The notes beneath the pieces were generated by a model. That model was not told the origin of the DNA. It made no database searches and saw only the letters and a program-made list of their open reading frames with translations. From positions 16,900 through 80,899 of the forward strand of contig JANQHE010000004.1 in the NCBI GenBank assembly GCA_028282785.1: DNA of 64,000 nt, read 5' to 3'. This DNA comes from Bacteroidales bacterium. Its GTDB lineage: Bacteria; Bacteroidota; Bacteroidia; Bacteroidales; UBA12077. Made by a program: the position numbers and the translations under genes. This document shows, one piece after another, positions 43,962 to 53,178 of this stretch (its first letter is position 1; each line of letters starts with the position of its first letter).

Positions 43962-44444
43962 ATGAGATTAAAAAAAAATATAATACTTTTCTTTTTATTA
44001 TGTGGAATGTTCAATGTTTATGCTCAGAATTTTCCTGTTTATGAAGGTTTCGAATCATTTAAACCTGTACTTGAAAATAAAGACAACAAAGTTTATGTAA
44101 TAAATTTTTGGGCAACTTGGTGTAGGCCATGCGTTAAGGAGATGCCAGCTTTTAATAAGTTGTATGAAGAATATCATAATAAAAACGTTGAAATTATTTT
44201 AGTAAGTCTTGATTTTGGTAAAAACATACAGGGCAGAATTTCTGAATTTAAGAAAAGGCATGGTATTAAATCGAAAATTGTAATTCTTGATGATCCCGAT
44301 AGTAATTCCTGGATTAATTTGGTTAATAATAATTGGTCGGGTGCAATTCCCGCAACATTAATTTATAATAATTCAAAGAGAGCTTTTTTCGAGCAGGAAT
44401 TCGAGTATGAAGATTTAGAAACTGAATTAAAAAAATTCTTATAA
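43962..44444 (+). CDS. TlpA-like periplasmic thioredoxin
   Basis: The 160-residue protein has a signal peptide (residues 1-21, ending in VYAQ) and a thioredoxin domain with C54-R-P-C57 in NFWATWCRPCVKEMPAF, the TlpA/ResA/DsbE pattern. Later blocks include VEIILVSLDFG and the cis-proline region GAIPATLIY. It probably keeps exported protein thiols reduced. The next gene, another exported redoxin, starts 27 bases downstream in the same direction, so the pair is likely an operon. Confidence 0.9.
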   Translation: MRLKKNIILFFLLCGMFNVYAQNFPVYEGFESFKPVLENKDNKVYVINFWATWCRPCVKEMPAFNKLYEEYHNKNVEIILVSLDFGKNIQGRISEFKKRHGIKSKIVILDDPDSNSWINLVNNNWSGAIPATLIYNNSKRAFFEQEFEYEDLETELKKFL

Positions 44445-44471
44445 ATAAGTGTTTAACTAAACTAAAAAACG

Positions 44472-45089
44472 ATGAAAAAAATTTTAACGACTGGTTTGTT
44501 TTTAACGTTAGCCATTTTAGGTTTAAATGCACAAGATGGATATAAAGTTGGAGATAAAGCAGATGACTTTAAACTTAAGAATATTGATGGTAAAATGGTT
44601 TCGCTTTCCGAATTTGATAAAGCAACCAAAGGAGCAATTTTAATTTTTACTTGTAATCATTGTCCTTATGCTATTGCATATGAAGATAGAATAATTGATC
44701 TAGATAAGAAATTTAGTAAGAAAGGATATCCGGTTATTGCTATAAATCCGAATGATCCTGAGATCCAACCTAAAGATTCTTATGAAAATATGATTGTTAG
44801 GGCAAAGGAAAAAGGATTTACTTTTCCGTATTTATTTGATGAAACTCAGGAAGTATACAAAATGTATGGTGCTAAACGTACTCCACATGTATACTTATTA
44901 AGTAAAGAAGGAAAAGGTTTTGTTGTTTCGTACATTGGAACTATAGATGACAATTATAAAGATGCAAGTGCTGTTGAGAAAACGTATTTAGCAGATGCTG
45001 TAATGGCAGTTCTTGATGGAAAAAAGCCTGATCCAAACTTTACAAAAGCAATTGGTTGCACCATTAAAGATAAAGAATACAAAAAATAA
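44472..45089 (+). CDS. Exported redoxin-family protein
   Basis: The 205-residue protein has a signal peptide (residues 1-20, TTGLFLTLAILGLNAQ) and an AhpC/TSA-like thioredoxin fold: GDKADDFKLKNIDGK, redox pair C61-N-H-C64-P, YLFDETQEVYKMYGAKRTPHVYLL, and a late conserved IGCTIK. It is the exported counterpart of the cytoplasmic protein at 38002-38580. It shares an operon with the TlpA-like gene and is closed by a strong terminator. Confidence 0.88.
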   Translation: MKKILTTGLFLTLAILGLNAQDGYKVGDKADDFKLKNIDGKMVSLSEFDKATKGAILIFTCNHCPYAIAYEDRIIDLDKKFSKKGYPVIAINPNDPEIQPKDSYENMIVRAKEKGFTFPYLFDETQEVYKMYGAKRTPHVYLLSKEGKGFVVSYIGTIDDNYKDASAVEKTYLADAVMAVLDGKKPDPNFTKAIGCTIKDKEYKK

Positions 45090-45105
45090 AACGATAAATG
45101 TTAGT

Positions 45106-45145
45106 AAAAGAGAGGGAAAAATTATTTTTCCCTCTCTTTTTTTGC
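45106..45145 (+). terminator. Rho-independent terminator after the redoxin operon
   Basis: A perfect 16-bp stem (45106-45121 with 45125-45140) with a 3-base loop is followed by a T-run ending at 45143. Confidence 0.9.
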
Positions 45146-45172
45146 AAATTGGTATAACAGAATTTTATAATT

Positions 45173-46093
45173 ATGCGTTTCTTGATTAATTTCGTAGAAA
45201 TGCAGTCTTTTTTTTCAACATATCTTTTACCCCTATCTCTGTCAATTATAATGATGGGAATGGGATTGTCTCTCGAAAAAGGAGATTTTAGAAATATATT
45301 ACGTTATCCAAAGCCAGTTGTAACCGGAATTATAAGCCAGGTATTTATTCTCCCACTTGTTACTTTTTTATTATTTGGATTTACAAACTTAAACCCATAT
45401 ATTAAGGTAGGATTTATACTTATTACTGCATGTGCGGGAGGCTCAGCTACAAATGTTATAACTCACATGTTAAAAGGCAATCTTGCTCTTTCTATTTCAT
45501 TAACTGCAATAAATAGCCTAATTATACTTGTTAGTTTACCTTTCATGGTTAAGTTGGGATTGGAAATATTTTTAGGCGAGGGAAAAACAATACATTTGAA
45601 TGTTTTCAATACAATACTGAATATTCTTTTAACAATTATTATACCCACTTTTTTAGGAATGTTTATCAGGCAATACTTTTTTAGGTTTGCAATTAAGGCT
45701 CAGAAACCTTTAAGAATAATTTTACCTCTTATTCTTTTTTCTGTCTTTATTGTTATGATATTTTTTGATGATAACGGTTCTGAAAATGGATTCTATGATT
45801 TCTTATACATTGCACCCTGGGCCTTACTGTTAAATTTTGTTTCAATGCTTATTGTTTATTTTATTTCCAAATATCTACGATTAGGTGGGAAAAATAATTT
45901 TACAATAAGTATCGAAGTTGGATTAAAAAACAGTATTGTTGGAATTTATGTAGCAGAAAGCCTTTTAAATAATTACGAAATGGCAATGGTATCGGTAGTT
46001 TATGGGTCATTTACTTTTTTTTCAACCTTATTATTCGGATATCTTGCTAAACGAATAGAGCTTTGGGGCTTTGGTTATAGAAAATTATTCTGA
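45173..46093 (+). CDS. Bile acid:sodium symporter (BASS) family transporter
   Basis: The 306-residue protein has nine to ten transmembrane helices and the two BASS signatures: ACAGGSATNVITHMLKGNLALSISLTA (about residues 83-109) and SIEVGLKNSIVGIYVAES (about 249-266). BASS carriers import organic anions such as bile acids, keto acids or pantoate with sodium. The substrate here is not predictable. A second in-frame ATG at codon 10 (45200) is an alternative start. It ends in TGA. Confidence 0.88.
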   Translation: MRFLINFVEMQSFFSTYLLPLSLSIIMMGMGLSLEKGDFRNILRYPKPVVTGIISQVFILPLVTFLLFGFTNLNPYIKVGFILITACAGGSATNVITHMLKGNLALSISLTAINSLIILVSLPFMVKLGLEIFLGEGKTIHLNVFNTILNILLTIIIPTFLGMFIRQYFFRFAIKAQKPLRIILPLILFSVFIVMIFFDDNGSENGFYDFLYIAPWALLLNFVSMLIVYFISKYLRLGGKNNFTISIEVGLKNSIVGIYVAESLLNNYEMAMVSVVYGSFTFFSTLLFGYLAKRIELWGFGYRKLF

Positions 46094-46198
46094 TTTTAGA
46101 ATTGATAATAAGCAAAAAAACTGTAAATTTCCGGTGTTAAAAAAATCACTTTTTTCGGGAAAGTAATTAAAAGAAATAGAATTAAAAAATAAGGATCA

Positions 46199-47044
46199 AT
46201 GAAAACATTAAAATCTTTCATCAAAAAATCAGTAATAGTATTAGTATCAGGAATGTTGTTGGTGTCTCTTACGAACTGTACAGGAAGTAAAAAAGGAGAT
46301 AATTCAAGTGAAGTTTCATCAGAATCAAAACTTGATAAAGAAGAATTGGAAGAAAAAGTGAGAGAGATAGTATATCCATTACCTACAGCTTTTGAAGTAA
46401 CTGAAATGATTAACAAAATAGAAGCTAGTTATATCATTGGTATTACTAATAAAACGGAAAGTATAGACAAGTATTTTACAGATAAAGATCAGGCAATTAA
46501 TCTAGGTGTTTATAGTGCAGATTTAAGTTATGCAAGTACTTATAACATGAAACAAGAAATCATGACTTATATGGAGGCATTGGAAAACTTAGTTGTTGAA
46601 CTTGGAATTACTGGTGCTTTTTCAATAAGCTTCATCGATGAAGTTGAAGAAAACATTGATAACAAAGATGTTTTAGTTGATTTAATTACGGGATCTTTTT
46701 ATGATACTTATGAATATCTGGTAAAAAATAATAAGGAAGATTTATCATTGTTGGTATTAGCTGGTACATGGATCGAAGCGATGTACATTTCTTGCAATAT
46801 TTCGGAAACTGTTTATCATAATCCTGATTTAGTAAAAGTTATATTACACCAAAAATCTTCACTGGATAAACTCGTTGAAATGTTAGAAGAACATAAACAA
46901 CATGAATCTGTACAGTCGGTATTATCGGATCTTAACCCGATAAAAGAAGTATATGATAGTATAGAAGAAACAGGGATCACTGAAGCACAACTAAACAGCA
47001 TAATTGAACAAACAAATGCGTTAAGAAAAAAGATAATACTTTAA
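46199..47044 (+). CDS. Lipoprotein of unknown function, upstream of an ABC transporter
   Basis: The 281-residue protein has a long signal with a lipobox (SLTNC, Cys27), then a charged linker (KKGDNSSEVSSESK) and an all-helical remainder (YPLPTAFEVTEMINKIEASYIIGITNKT, KYFTDKDQAINLGVYSADLSYASTYN). I do not recognise a named family. The even helical pattern suggests a helical bundle in the periplasm. A strong terminator separates it from the ABC transporter gene that follows by 99 bases, so they are probably neighbours rather than one operon. Confidence 0.78.
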   Translation: MKTLKSFIKKSVIVLVSGMLLVSLTNCTGSKKGDNSSEVSSESKLDKEELEEKVREIVYPLPTAFEVTEMINKIEASYIIGITNKTESIDKYFTDKDQAINLGVYSADLSYASTYNMKQEIMTYMEALENLVVELGITGAFSISFIDEVEENIDNKDVLVDLITGSFYDTYEYLVKNNKEDLSLLVLAGTWIEAMYISCNISETVYHNPDLVKVILHQKSSLDKLVEMLEEHKQHESVQSVLSDLNPIKEVYDSIEETGITEAQLNSIIEQTNALRKKIIL

Positions 47045-47067
47045 ATTAAAGTACATAATTAATCATT

Positions 47068-47104
47068 AGCTCATGTGTTTTAATGCATGAGCTTTTTTTT
47101 ATTT
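47068..47104 (+). terminator. Rho-independent terminator after the lipoprotein gene
   Basis: An 8-bp stem AGCTCATG / CATGAGCT (47068-47075 with 47086-47093) with a 10-base loop is followed by eight T. Confidence 0.88.
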
Positions 47105-47143
47105 TTCAGATTATTTCTTAAATTTTGTTCCAAATAGAAATTA

Positions 47144-50100
47144 ATGAGCGAATCAATATTAAATGCACTAATTCACTTATTTGCAATTGTTGCAAATGTG
47201 AATCCGGAAGGAGTTACTGCTAAAGGCAGAAAAATTGTTGAAGCATATCTTGCAAGATATCTCAAAAACGAACTTATCGATGAGTATTTACGATTATTCG
47301 ATAATTATTTAGAATTTTATCGAAGAGAACTTGATCAGGAAGATATAAAAGATTTAAAGGATAATGCTTCATTAATATCTTTCCAAATAGCAAATGTTTG
47401 TAGTCAGATCAAAAAAGGACTTTTACGAGACGAGCGTGTTATTGTATTTCTTGAATTGTTAGAATTTGTTTATGAAGATCATATAGTTACGGAACAAGAA
47501 TTAGAATTTATAAAAACTGTTGCAAAATCCTTTAGTTTATCGGAAAGTGAATTTGTTAATTTTAGATCTTTCATTTTTGAAGGTGATCCAAGCAAATTAG
47601 ATAGTGATAAAGTTTTAGTTATTGATAATCAGGTAAGAGAATGGTCTGATAATCTGGCCTGGTTAATGAAAAAGAAAAAATCCCAGGTAGAAGAGCCGTA
47701 TAAACATTTATTCCGTGAGAATCTATATGGTAAAATAGTTGTTTTTTATATTCAATCTATTCAGGCATTTATATTCAGATATTTTGGAGAGCTTAATTTA
47801 TATATAGAGGGACAAAAGATAAGATACGGAAGAACCTATTTTCTAAATAAAGGAGCAATCATAAAAGGCCCTAACATAAAATCAATTTATTATTATGATA
47901 TTGCTTCAAAGTTTATATTAACGTCGGAAGAAACCCAAATAACATTCGAAGGAAAAGATGTTGAGTTTCATTTTCGTAATAGTAAAAATGGGATTCAGAA
48001 ATTCAATTTCTTCGAACAATCAGGGCAAATGATTGCTATTATGGGAGGTAGTGGTGTCGGAAAATCAACTTTATTAAATTTATTATGTGGTAAATTAAGG
48101 CCTACCAAAGGAAGAATAAAAATAAATGGCCATTCTGTGCATTCGCATACTGAAGGTTTAACAGGATTAATCGGTTATGTTCCACAAGATGATATGTTGT
48201 TTGAGGAACTAACTGTTTTCCAGAACCTATATTATAATGCCCGACTTTGTTTTAGTGAGTTTAGGGAACAGCAATTAGTAGAGAAGGTAAATTCCGTGAT
48301 GATAGATACGGATCTTTATGAAGCAAGAGATTTACAAGTTGGTAATCCTTTAAAGAAAATTATTAGTGGTGGCCAGCGTAAAAGATTGAATATAGCACTG
48401 GAATTAATGCGCGAGCCAATGCTGCTTTTTGTGGACGAACCAACTTCAGGTTTATCTTCAATGGATTCAATGAAAATTATGAATCTTCTGAAAGAACAAG
48501 CACATAAGGGTAAACTGGTTATAGCAAATATTCACCAACCTTCTTCAGATATATTTAAATTATTCGACAAACTTTGGATTTTAGATAAAGGAGGCTATCC
48601 AATATACCAAGGAAATCCTGTTGATGCAGTTGTATATTTTAAAACAGTTACTTCCATAGTTAATGCCGCTGAAAGTGAATGCGCTTGCTGTGGTAATATA
48701 AATCCCGATCAAATTCTTCAAATTGTAGAAGAACGTGAAATAAATGAATATGGCAAAACGATTCGTAAACGAAAAACTCAACCGGAAACTTGGTATTATA
48801 GGTATCTCGAAAATATTGAAAAGAAAGTTGAACACAAACAATTTGAAACAATATTACCTGATTCAGATTTTAAGATACCAAATTTTCTAAGACAGTTCCA
48901 GGTATTTAGCATGCGTAATATTTTATCGAAATTAACGAATAAGCAGTATTTGTTAATTAATTTGATAGAGGCTCCTCTTTTGGCTCTTTTATTAGGTTTT
49001 TTTACAAAATATATTACACCAAATGGTTATGTTTTTGGTGAGAACAAAAACTTACCGGTATTCCTGTTTATGGCTGTTGTGGTTGCAATTTTTCTCGGAC
49101 TGACAGTCAGCGCAGAAGAAATAATAAAAGATCGAAAAATACTCGAACGAGAATCATTTTTAAACCTTAGCTGGTTTAGTTATATAAATTCAAAGATTGT
49201 AATATTATTTACAATTTCGGCAATACAAACATTCTTATATACTTTGATCGGTAATACTATTTTGGAGATCCACGGAATGCTGATTCCTTTTTGGCTAATT
49301 CTTTTCTCCGCAGCCTGCATGGGTAACCTTATCGGATTAAATATTTCATCAGGATTAGATTCTGTTATTGCCATATATATTCTTATTCCGCTAATTCTTG
49401 TGCCTAAGTTACTCCTTGGTGGTGCAATGATTCACTTTGATGATTTACACAAAGGATTTACTAACAAAGCTTATGTGCCATTTGTCGGGAACCTGATGAC
49501 AACAAGATGGGCTTATGAAGCAATGATGGTTGAACAGTTTAAGAATAATGAGTTTGAAAAGATTTTTTATGAAGATGAAAGAATCATAAGTAATGCTGAT
49601 TATAAAACATCTTTCTTAATACCTGAACTGCAAGATAAGTTGAATCTCTGTATGAGAAGAAAAGAAGTTGGTTTGGATTCATTAGCATTAGTTAGGGATT
49701 TAAAAATAATAAGGAGTGAATTGGATATAATATCACTAACCGAAGAAAGTTTTTCATTTCAATATAATCATTTGTTAAACTATAATGATTTTAATGAAAG
49801 CGTAATGGAACAGGCTTATCAGGCATTAATTCGTTTAGATAATGTATTGAGGGAAAAAGAAAGGGAGGCTAATGATAGCAAAAGTGCTAAATATCAACAA
49901 ATGGTAGGCGAGCTTGGACAAGATGGTTTTGTAAACTTTAAGCAAAAATATTATAATAAAAAACTTGCGGATATTGTATTAAACAGAAATGAAATTAATA
50001 AGGTTTATCATACACAAAAAAGGTTAATACAAAAGAAGGATCCGGTTTTTATGGAGCCTACTTCAAATTTTGGAAGAGCCCACCTGTATGCGCCAATAAA

Positions 50101-50293
50101 AATTATAAACAACACAAAAGTTGATACTCTTTGGTATAATATTATTTTACTTTGGGTACTATCAGGTTTACTTTATTTAGCTTTGCTGTTTGATTTATTA
50201 CGAAAAGGATTGAAATACTTACAGTCACTCAATTTTAGAGAAAGATACTTTAATAGAAGAAAAGGTAAAATTCAGACAGGCAGTATTTTATAA
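47144..50293 (+). CDS. ABCG-like half transporter with N-terminal TerB-like helical domain
   Basis: The 1049-residue protein starts with an all-helical TerB-like region (about 1-150; VFLELLEFVYEDHIVTEQELEFIKTVAKSF). An ATPase domain follows (about 255-500): Walker A GGSGVGKS (301-308), signature ISGGQRKR (407-414) and Walker B LLFVDE (427-432) followed by PTSGLSS. The C-terminal half has an ABC2/ABCG-type membrane domain with about six helices, interrupted by a large charged insertion (about 800-980) before the last helix (TLWYNIILLWVLSGLLYLALLF). The domain order ATPase then permease is that of ABCG/White-type exporters. A CACC motif lies in the linker (ESECACCGNINPD). The substrate is unknown. 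Confidence 0.88.
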   Translation: MSESILNALIHLFAIVANVNPEGVTAKGRKIVEAYLARYLKNELIDEYLRLFDNYLEFYRRELDQEDIKDLKDNASLISFQIANVCSQIKKGLLRDERVIVFLELLEFVYEDHIVTEQELEFIKTVAKSFSLSESEFVNFRSFIFEGDPSKLDSDKVLVIDNQVREWSDNLAWLMKKKKSQVEEPYKHLFRENLYGKIVVFYIQSIQAFIFRYFGELNLYIEGQKIRYGRTYFLNKGAIIKGPNIKSIYYYDIASKFILTSEETQITFEGKDVEFHFRNSKNGIQKFNFFEQSGQMIAIMGGSGVGKSTLLNLLCGKLRPTKGRIKINGHSVHSHTEGLTGLIGYVPQDDMLFEELTVFQNLYYNARLCFSEFREQQLVEKVNSVMIDTDLYEARDLQVGNPLKKIISGGQRKRLNIALELMREPMLLFVDEPTSGLSSMDSMKIMNLLKEQAHKGKLVIANIHQPSSDIFKLFDKLWILDKGGYPIYQGNPVDAVVYFKTVTSIVNAAESECACCGNINPDQILQIVEEREINEYGKTIRKRKTQPETWYYRYLENIEKKVEHKQFETILPDSDFKIPNFLRQFQVFSMRNILSKLTNKQYLLINLIEAPLLALLLGFFTKYITPNGYVFGENKNLPVFLFMAVVVAIFLGLTVSAEEIIKDRKILERESFLNLSWFSYINSKIVILFTISAIQTFLYTLIGNTILEIHGMLIPFWLILFSAACMGNLIGLNISSGLDSVIAIYILIPLILVPKLLLGGAMIHFDDLHKGFTNKAYVPFVGNLMTTRWAYEAMMVEQFKNNEFEKIFYEDERIISNADYKTSFLIPELQDKLNLCMRRKEVGLDSLALVRDLKIIRSELDIISLTEESFSFQYNHLLNYNDFNESVMEQAYQALIRLDNVLREKEREANDSKSAKYQQMVGELGQDGFVNFKQKYYNKKLADIVLNRNEINKVYHTQKRLIQKKDPVFMEPTSNFGRAHLYAPIKIINNTKVDTLWYNIILLWVLSGLLYLALLFDLLRKGLKYLQSLNFRERYFNRRKGKIQTGSIL

Positions 50294-50357
50294 AACATTA
50301 ACTTTTAAGTAACCTAAATAAAAACAATACGTAATAAAACAAAATAGAAGTAAATAA

Positions 50358-50365
50358 TATATTTG
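50358..50365 (+). promoter_or_regulatory. -7 box next to the SiaC-like gene start (possible leaderless transcript)
   Basis: TATATTTG matches TAnnTTTG and ends 4 bases before the ATG, the same distance as at mqnC. Confidence 0.35.
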
Positions 50366-50369
50366 TAGG

Positions 50370-50879
50370 ATGAGCCTGGAATTAGAACAATCAATTGATA
50401 CTCCCCATGTTTTTTTGGAAGAAGGATTGGTGAGGATGGAGGGTCGTTTAATGCCAGAAAATATTAGGCTTTTTATTAAACCAGTGGAGGATTGGATTAA
50501 TGAATATTTAGAGAATCCTGCTGATTTTACAAAAATAGATTTAGAATTTTCATACTTAAATAGCTGTTCTACCAAAAAGATTTGTGATCTATTAAAACAA
50601 TTTGATCAAAAATTTCAGGTGGGTTTTAATATGAAGATCTTTTGGACGTACGAGGAAGGAGATGAAACAGTTCTGGAAATAGGAGATGATTTAAAGTCTA
50701 TGATTAAAATCCCTTTCGAGTTTAAAATGAAAGAAATTCAAGTAAAAGAACGAAAAAGGCTCAGGGTTAAAAATAAAATAACGGGTAAAACAGGGGAGAT
50801 TTCCTTGAAATATTGGGAAACAATCAAAAGAAATGGTCATGAAAAAGATTTTGAATTACTGGAGGCTGTAAACTATTAA
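50370..50879 (+). CDS. SiaC-like regulatory phosphoprotein (DUF1987)
   Basis: The 169-residue protein follows the SiaC/DUF1987 pattern in its first 120 residues: TPHVFLEEGLVRMEGRLMPENIRLFIKPVEDWINEY, the LEFSYLNSCSTKKICDLL block that holds the phosphorylatable Thr/Ser in known members, and WTYEEGDETVLEIGDDL. In Pseudomonas SiaC activates a diguanylate cyclase and is controlled by a kinase (SiaB) and a phosphatase (SiaA). None of those partners is nearby. The C-terminal 45 basic residues (KERKRLRVKNKITGKTGE) are an extension. Its last 4 bases overlap the convergent lpxA. Confidence 0.8.
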   Translation: MSLELEQSIDTPHVFLEEGLVRMEGRLMPENIRLFIKPVEDWINEYLENPADFTKIDLEFSYLNSCSTKKICDLLKQFDQKFQVGFNMKIFWTYEEGDETVLEIGDDLKSMIKIPFEFKMKEIQVKERKRLRVKNKITGKTGEISLKYWETIKRNGHEKDFELLEAVNY

Positions 50880-51658
50880 ACCCCGTTATATCCTCTTACT
50901 ATACCCCTTTCCGAATTTTTGACAAAATCAAGTATATAATCTCGCTCAGGTGTTCCTTCAATCTCAGATTCTATATACTTTAAAGCTTGAGTAACATTTT
51001 GTTCTTTAACAAAAATCTCTCTATAAACATCTTGTATTAAAGCGATTTGTTCATTTGTGAAACCTCTTCGGCGTAAACCAATTGAATTTACACCAACATA
51101 CGAAACAGGTTCATGTGCAACAGTTATATACGGAGGTACATCTTTACGAACCAACGAACCTCCTGAAATCATGACATGGCCGCCGATATGAACAAATTGA
51201 TGAATCTGAACATCTCCACTTATGATAGCAAAATCATCAATAACAATTTCACCTGCTACATTAGTGCTATTTGAAATTATGATATTATTTCCTAAAAAAC
51301 TATCATGTCCAATATGAACATATGCCATCAAAAGACAATTGTTTCCTACAACAGTTTTCCCTTTTGAAGCTGTTCCCCGGTTTACTGTAACACACTCACG
51401 TAATGTAGTATTATCTCCAATTTCTGCAGTTGTTTCTTCGCCTTTAAATTTTAGATCCTGTGGGATTGCTGATACAACGGCGCTTGGAAATATCTTGCAA
51501 TTTTTACCTATTCTTGCACCTTCCATAATTGTTGCATTTGGTCCGACCCAAGTGCCATCTCCAATTACTACATTTTTATCAATCCAGGCAAATGCTTCTA
51601 CTTTAACATTATTTTCCAGTTTTGCATCGGGATGTATATATGCTAATTCGCTTATCAT
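50876..51658 (-). CDS. lpxA: UDP-N-acetylglucosamine acyltransferase LpxA
   Basis: LpxA performs the first acylation step of lipid A synthesis in the cytoplasm. The 260-residue protein is a left-handed beta-helix of hexapeptide repeats (IGDGTWVGPNATIMEGARIG and so on) with the catalytic His in AYVHIGHDSFLG and a C-terminal helical part (GLRRRGFTNEQIALIQDVYREIF). It follows lpxC-fabZ by 10 bases and is the last of the lpxD, lpxC-fabZ, lpxA run. Confidence 0.96.
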   Translation of the reverse strand: MISELAYIHPDAKLENNVKVEAFAWIDKNVVIGDGTWVGPNATIMEGARIGKNCKIFPSAVVSAIPQDLKFKGEETTAEIGDNTTLRECVTVNRGTASKGKTVVGNNCLLMAYVHIGHDSFLGNNIIISNSTNVAGEIVIDDFAIISGDVQIHQFVHIGGHVMISGGSLVRKDVPPYITVAHEPVSYVGVNSIGLRRRGFTNEQIALIQDVYREIFVKEQNVTQALKYIESEIEGTPERDYILDFVKNSERGIVRGYNGV

Positions 51659-51668
51659 AGGAATTATA

Positions 51669-53060
51669 TTATTTAATTTTAGAGATTTGTGCCATTAATT
51701 CACCTTCCATTGCTAGTTCGTCACCAACAAATGCTTGTCCGAACATATTTACTAAACCACGACGAATTGGTGCCAATAGTTCTAATCTAAAAACAATTGT
51801 ATCACCAGGCCCTACTTTTCTTTTAAATCTTACTTTATCAATCTTTAAGAATAAAGTTCCGTAATTCTCCGGGTCTTCAACTTTACTTAAAGCTAAAATA
51901 CCACCTACCTGGGCCATTGCTTCAATTTGCAAAACTCCTGGCATAATTGGTTCATGAGGAAAATGTCCTAAAAAGAAATTTTCATTCATCGTAACATTCT
52001 TAATACCAATTACAGATTTATCATCCATGTCGATAATTTTATCTACCAACAAGAATGGATACCTGTGAGGAAGCATATCTTTAATCTGATTTATATCGTA
52101 AACAGGCTCTTTATTAGGATCATACTTAGGAATTGCTATTCTTGACAATTCTGTTCTAATTGTTTTCTTGATTATTTTAGCTAATTGAGTATTGGCGTAA
52201 TGTCCCGGTCTTGATGCAACGATCTTACCTTTTATCGGTTGTCCGATTAATGCTAAATCACCTAAAACATCCAATAACTTGTGCCGTGCAGGCTCATTAC
52301 TAAACCTCAAATCAACATTGTTAAGAATTCCTTCCTTTACTTTAACATGAGGTTTGTTGAATAAATCAGCCATTCGATCAAGTTCTTCCTGCGAAACTTC
52401 GTTTTCCATTATAACAATCGCATTCTGTAAATCACCACCTTTAATTAAGTTATGTTTTAATAGTTGTTCAAGTTCATGAAAAAATACAAAAGTTCTCGAA
52501 GGCGCAATTTCATTTTCGAAATCGTGCGTGGGGTGATATGAGGCATATTGATGCCCTAAAACTTTTGAGTTATAGTCAACCATTACATCAACGGAAAAAT
52601 CTGTGTCCGGATATGCTACTAACTCTACATTATTTTCTTCGTCGCGAAATACTGTTCTTTCTTTAATTTCATAGTAATTTCTTTCGGCGTTTTGCTCCTG
52701 GATTCCAACCGACTTTATAGCTTCAACATATTTAATTGCACTACCATCAAGAATTGGAGCTTCAGGTCCCGACATTTCAATTAAAACATTGTCAACCTCA
52801 AAACCAACAAGTGATGCAAGCATGTGCTCTATCGTGTGAATGCGAACTCCATTTTCTTCTAAAACTGTTCCTCTCGATGTTTCAACTACATTATCTGCAT
52901 CCGCATTTATGAAAGGCTTTCCTTCTAAGTCAACGCGTTGGAATTTGTATCCGTGATTTTCCGGAGCAGGTTTGAATGTTACAGCAACGTCGTATCCTGT
53001 ATGTAAACCTTTCCCTTTAATTGACACAGGAGCGCGAAGTGTTTTTTGCATTTGCGACAT
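51669..53060 (-). CDS. lpxC/fabZ: Bifunctional LpxC deacetylase / FabZ dehydratase fusion
   Basis: The 463-residue protein joins UDP-3-O-acyl-GlcNAc deacetylase (about 1-300) and 3-hydroxyacyl-ACP dehydratase (about 315-463). LpxC zinc ligands are visible as H79 in TIEHML and the H and D of EPARHKLLDVLGDL. FabZ has LPHRYPFLLVDKII and the catalytic H and E in FLGHFPHEPIMPGVLQIEAM. The fusion is a known trait of Bacteroidota and couples lipid A deacetylation with control of hydroxyacyl-ACP supply. It lies between lpxD and lpxA. Confidence 0.96.
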   Translation of the reverse strand: MSQMQKTLRAPVSIKGKGLHTGYDVAVTFKPAPENHGYKFQRVDLEGKPFINADADNVVETSRGTVLEENGVRIHTIEHMLASLVGFEVDNVLIEMSGPEAPILDGSAIKYVEAIKSVGIQEQNAERNYYEIKERTVFRDEENNVELVAYPDTDFSVDVMVDYNSKVLGHQYASYHPTHDFENEIAPSRTFVFFHELEQLLKHNLIKGGDLQNAIVIMENEVSQEELDRMADLFNKPHVKVKEGILNNVDLRFSNEPARHKLLDVLGDLALIGQPIKGKIVASRPGHYANTQLAKIIKKTIRTELSRIAIPKYDPNKEPVYDINQIKDMLPHRYPFLLVDKIIDMDDKSVIGIKNVTMNENFFLGHFPHEPIMPGVLQIEAMAQVGGILALSKVEDPENYGTLFLKIDKVRFKRKVGPGDTIVFRLELLAPIRRGLVNMFGQAFVGDELAMEGELMAQISKIK

Positions 53061-53178
53061 ATTATAATTTTTAAAATATTTTCAAGTATAAAAAAATCGA
53101 CGCAAGTTACAAAAAAACTTGTTAAATAACCTTATAAGAAATTCGAATATTAATTTTTATATAGTTCTTAAAATACTT

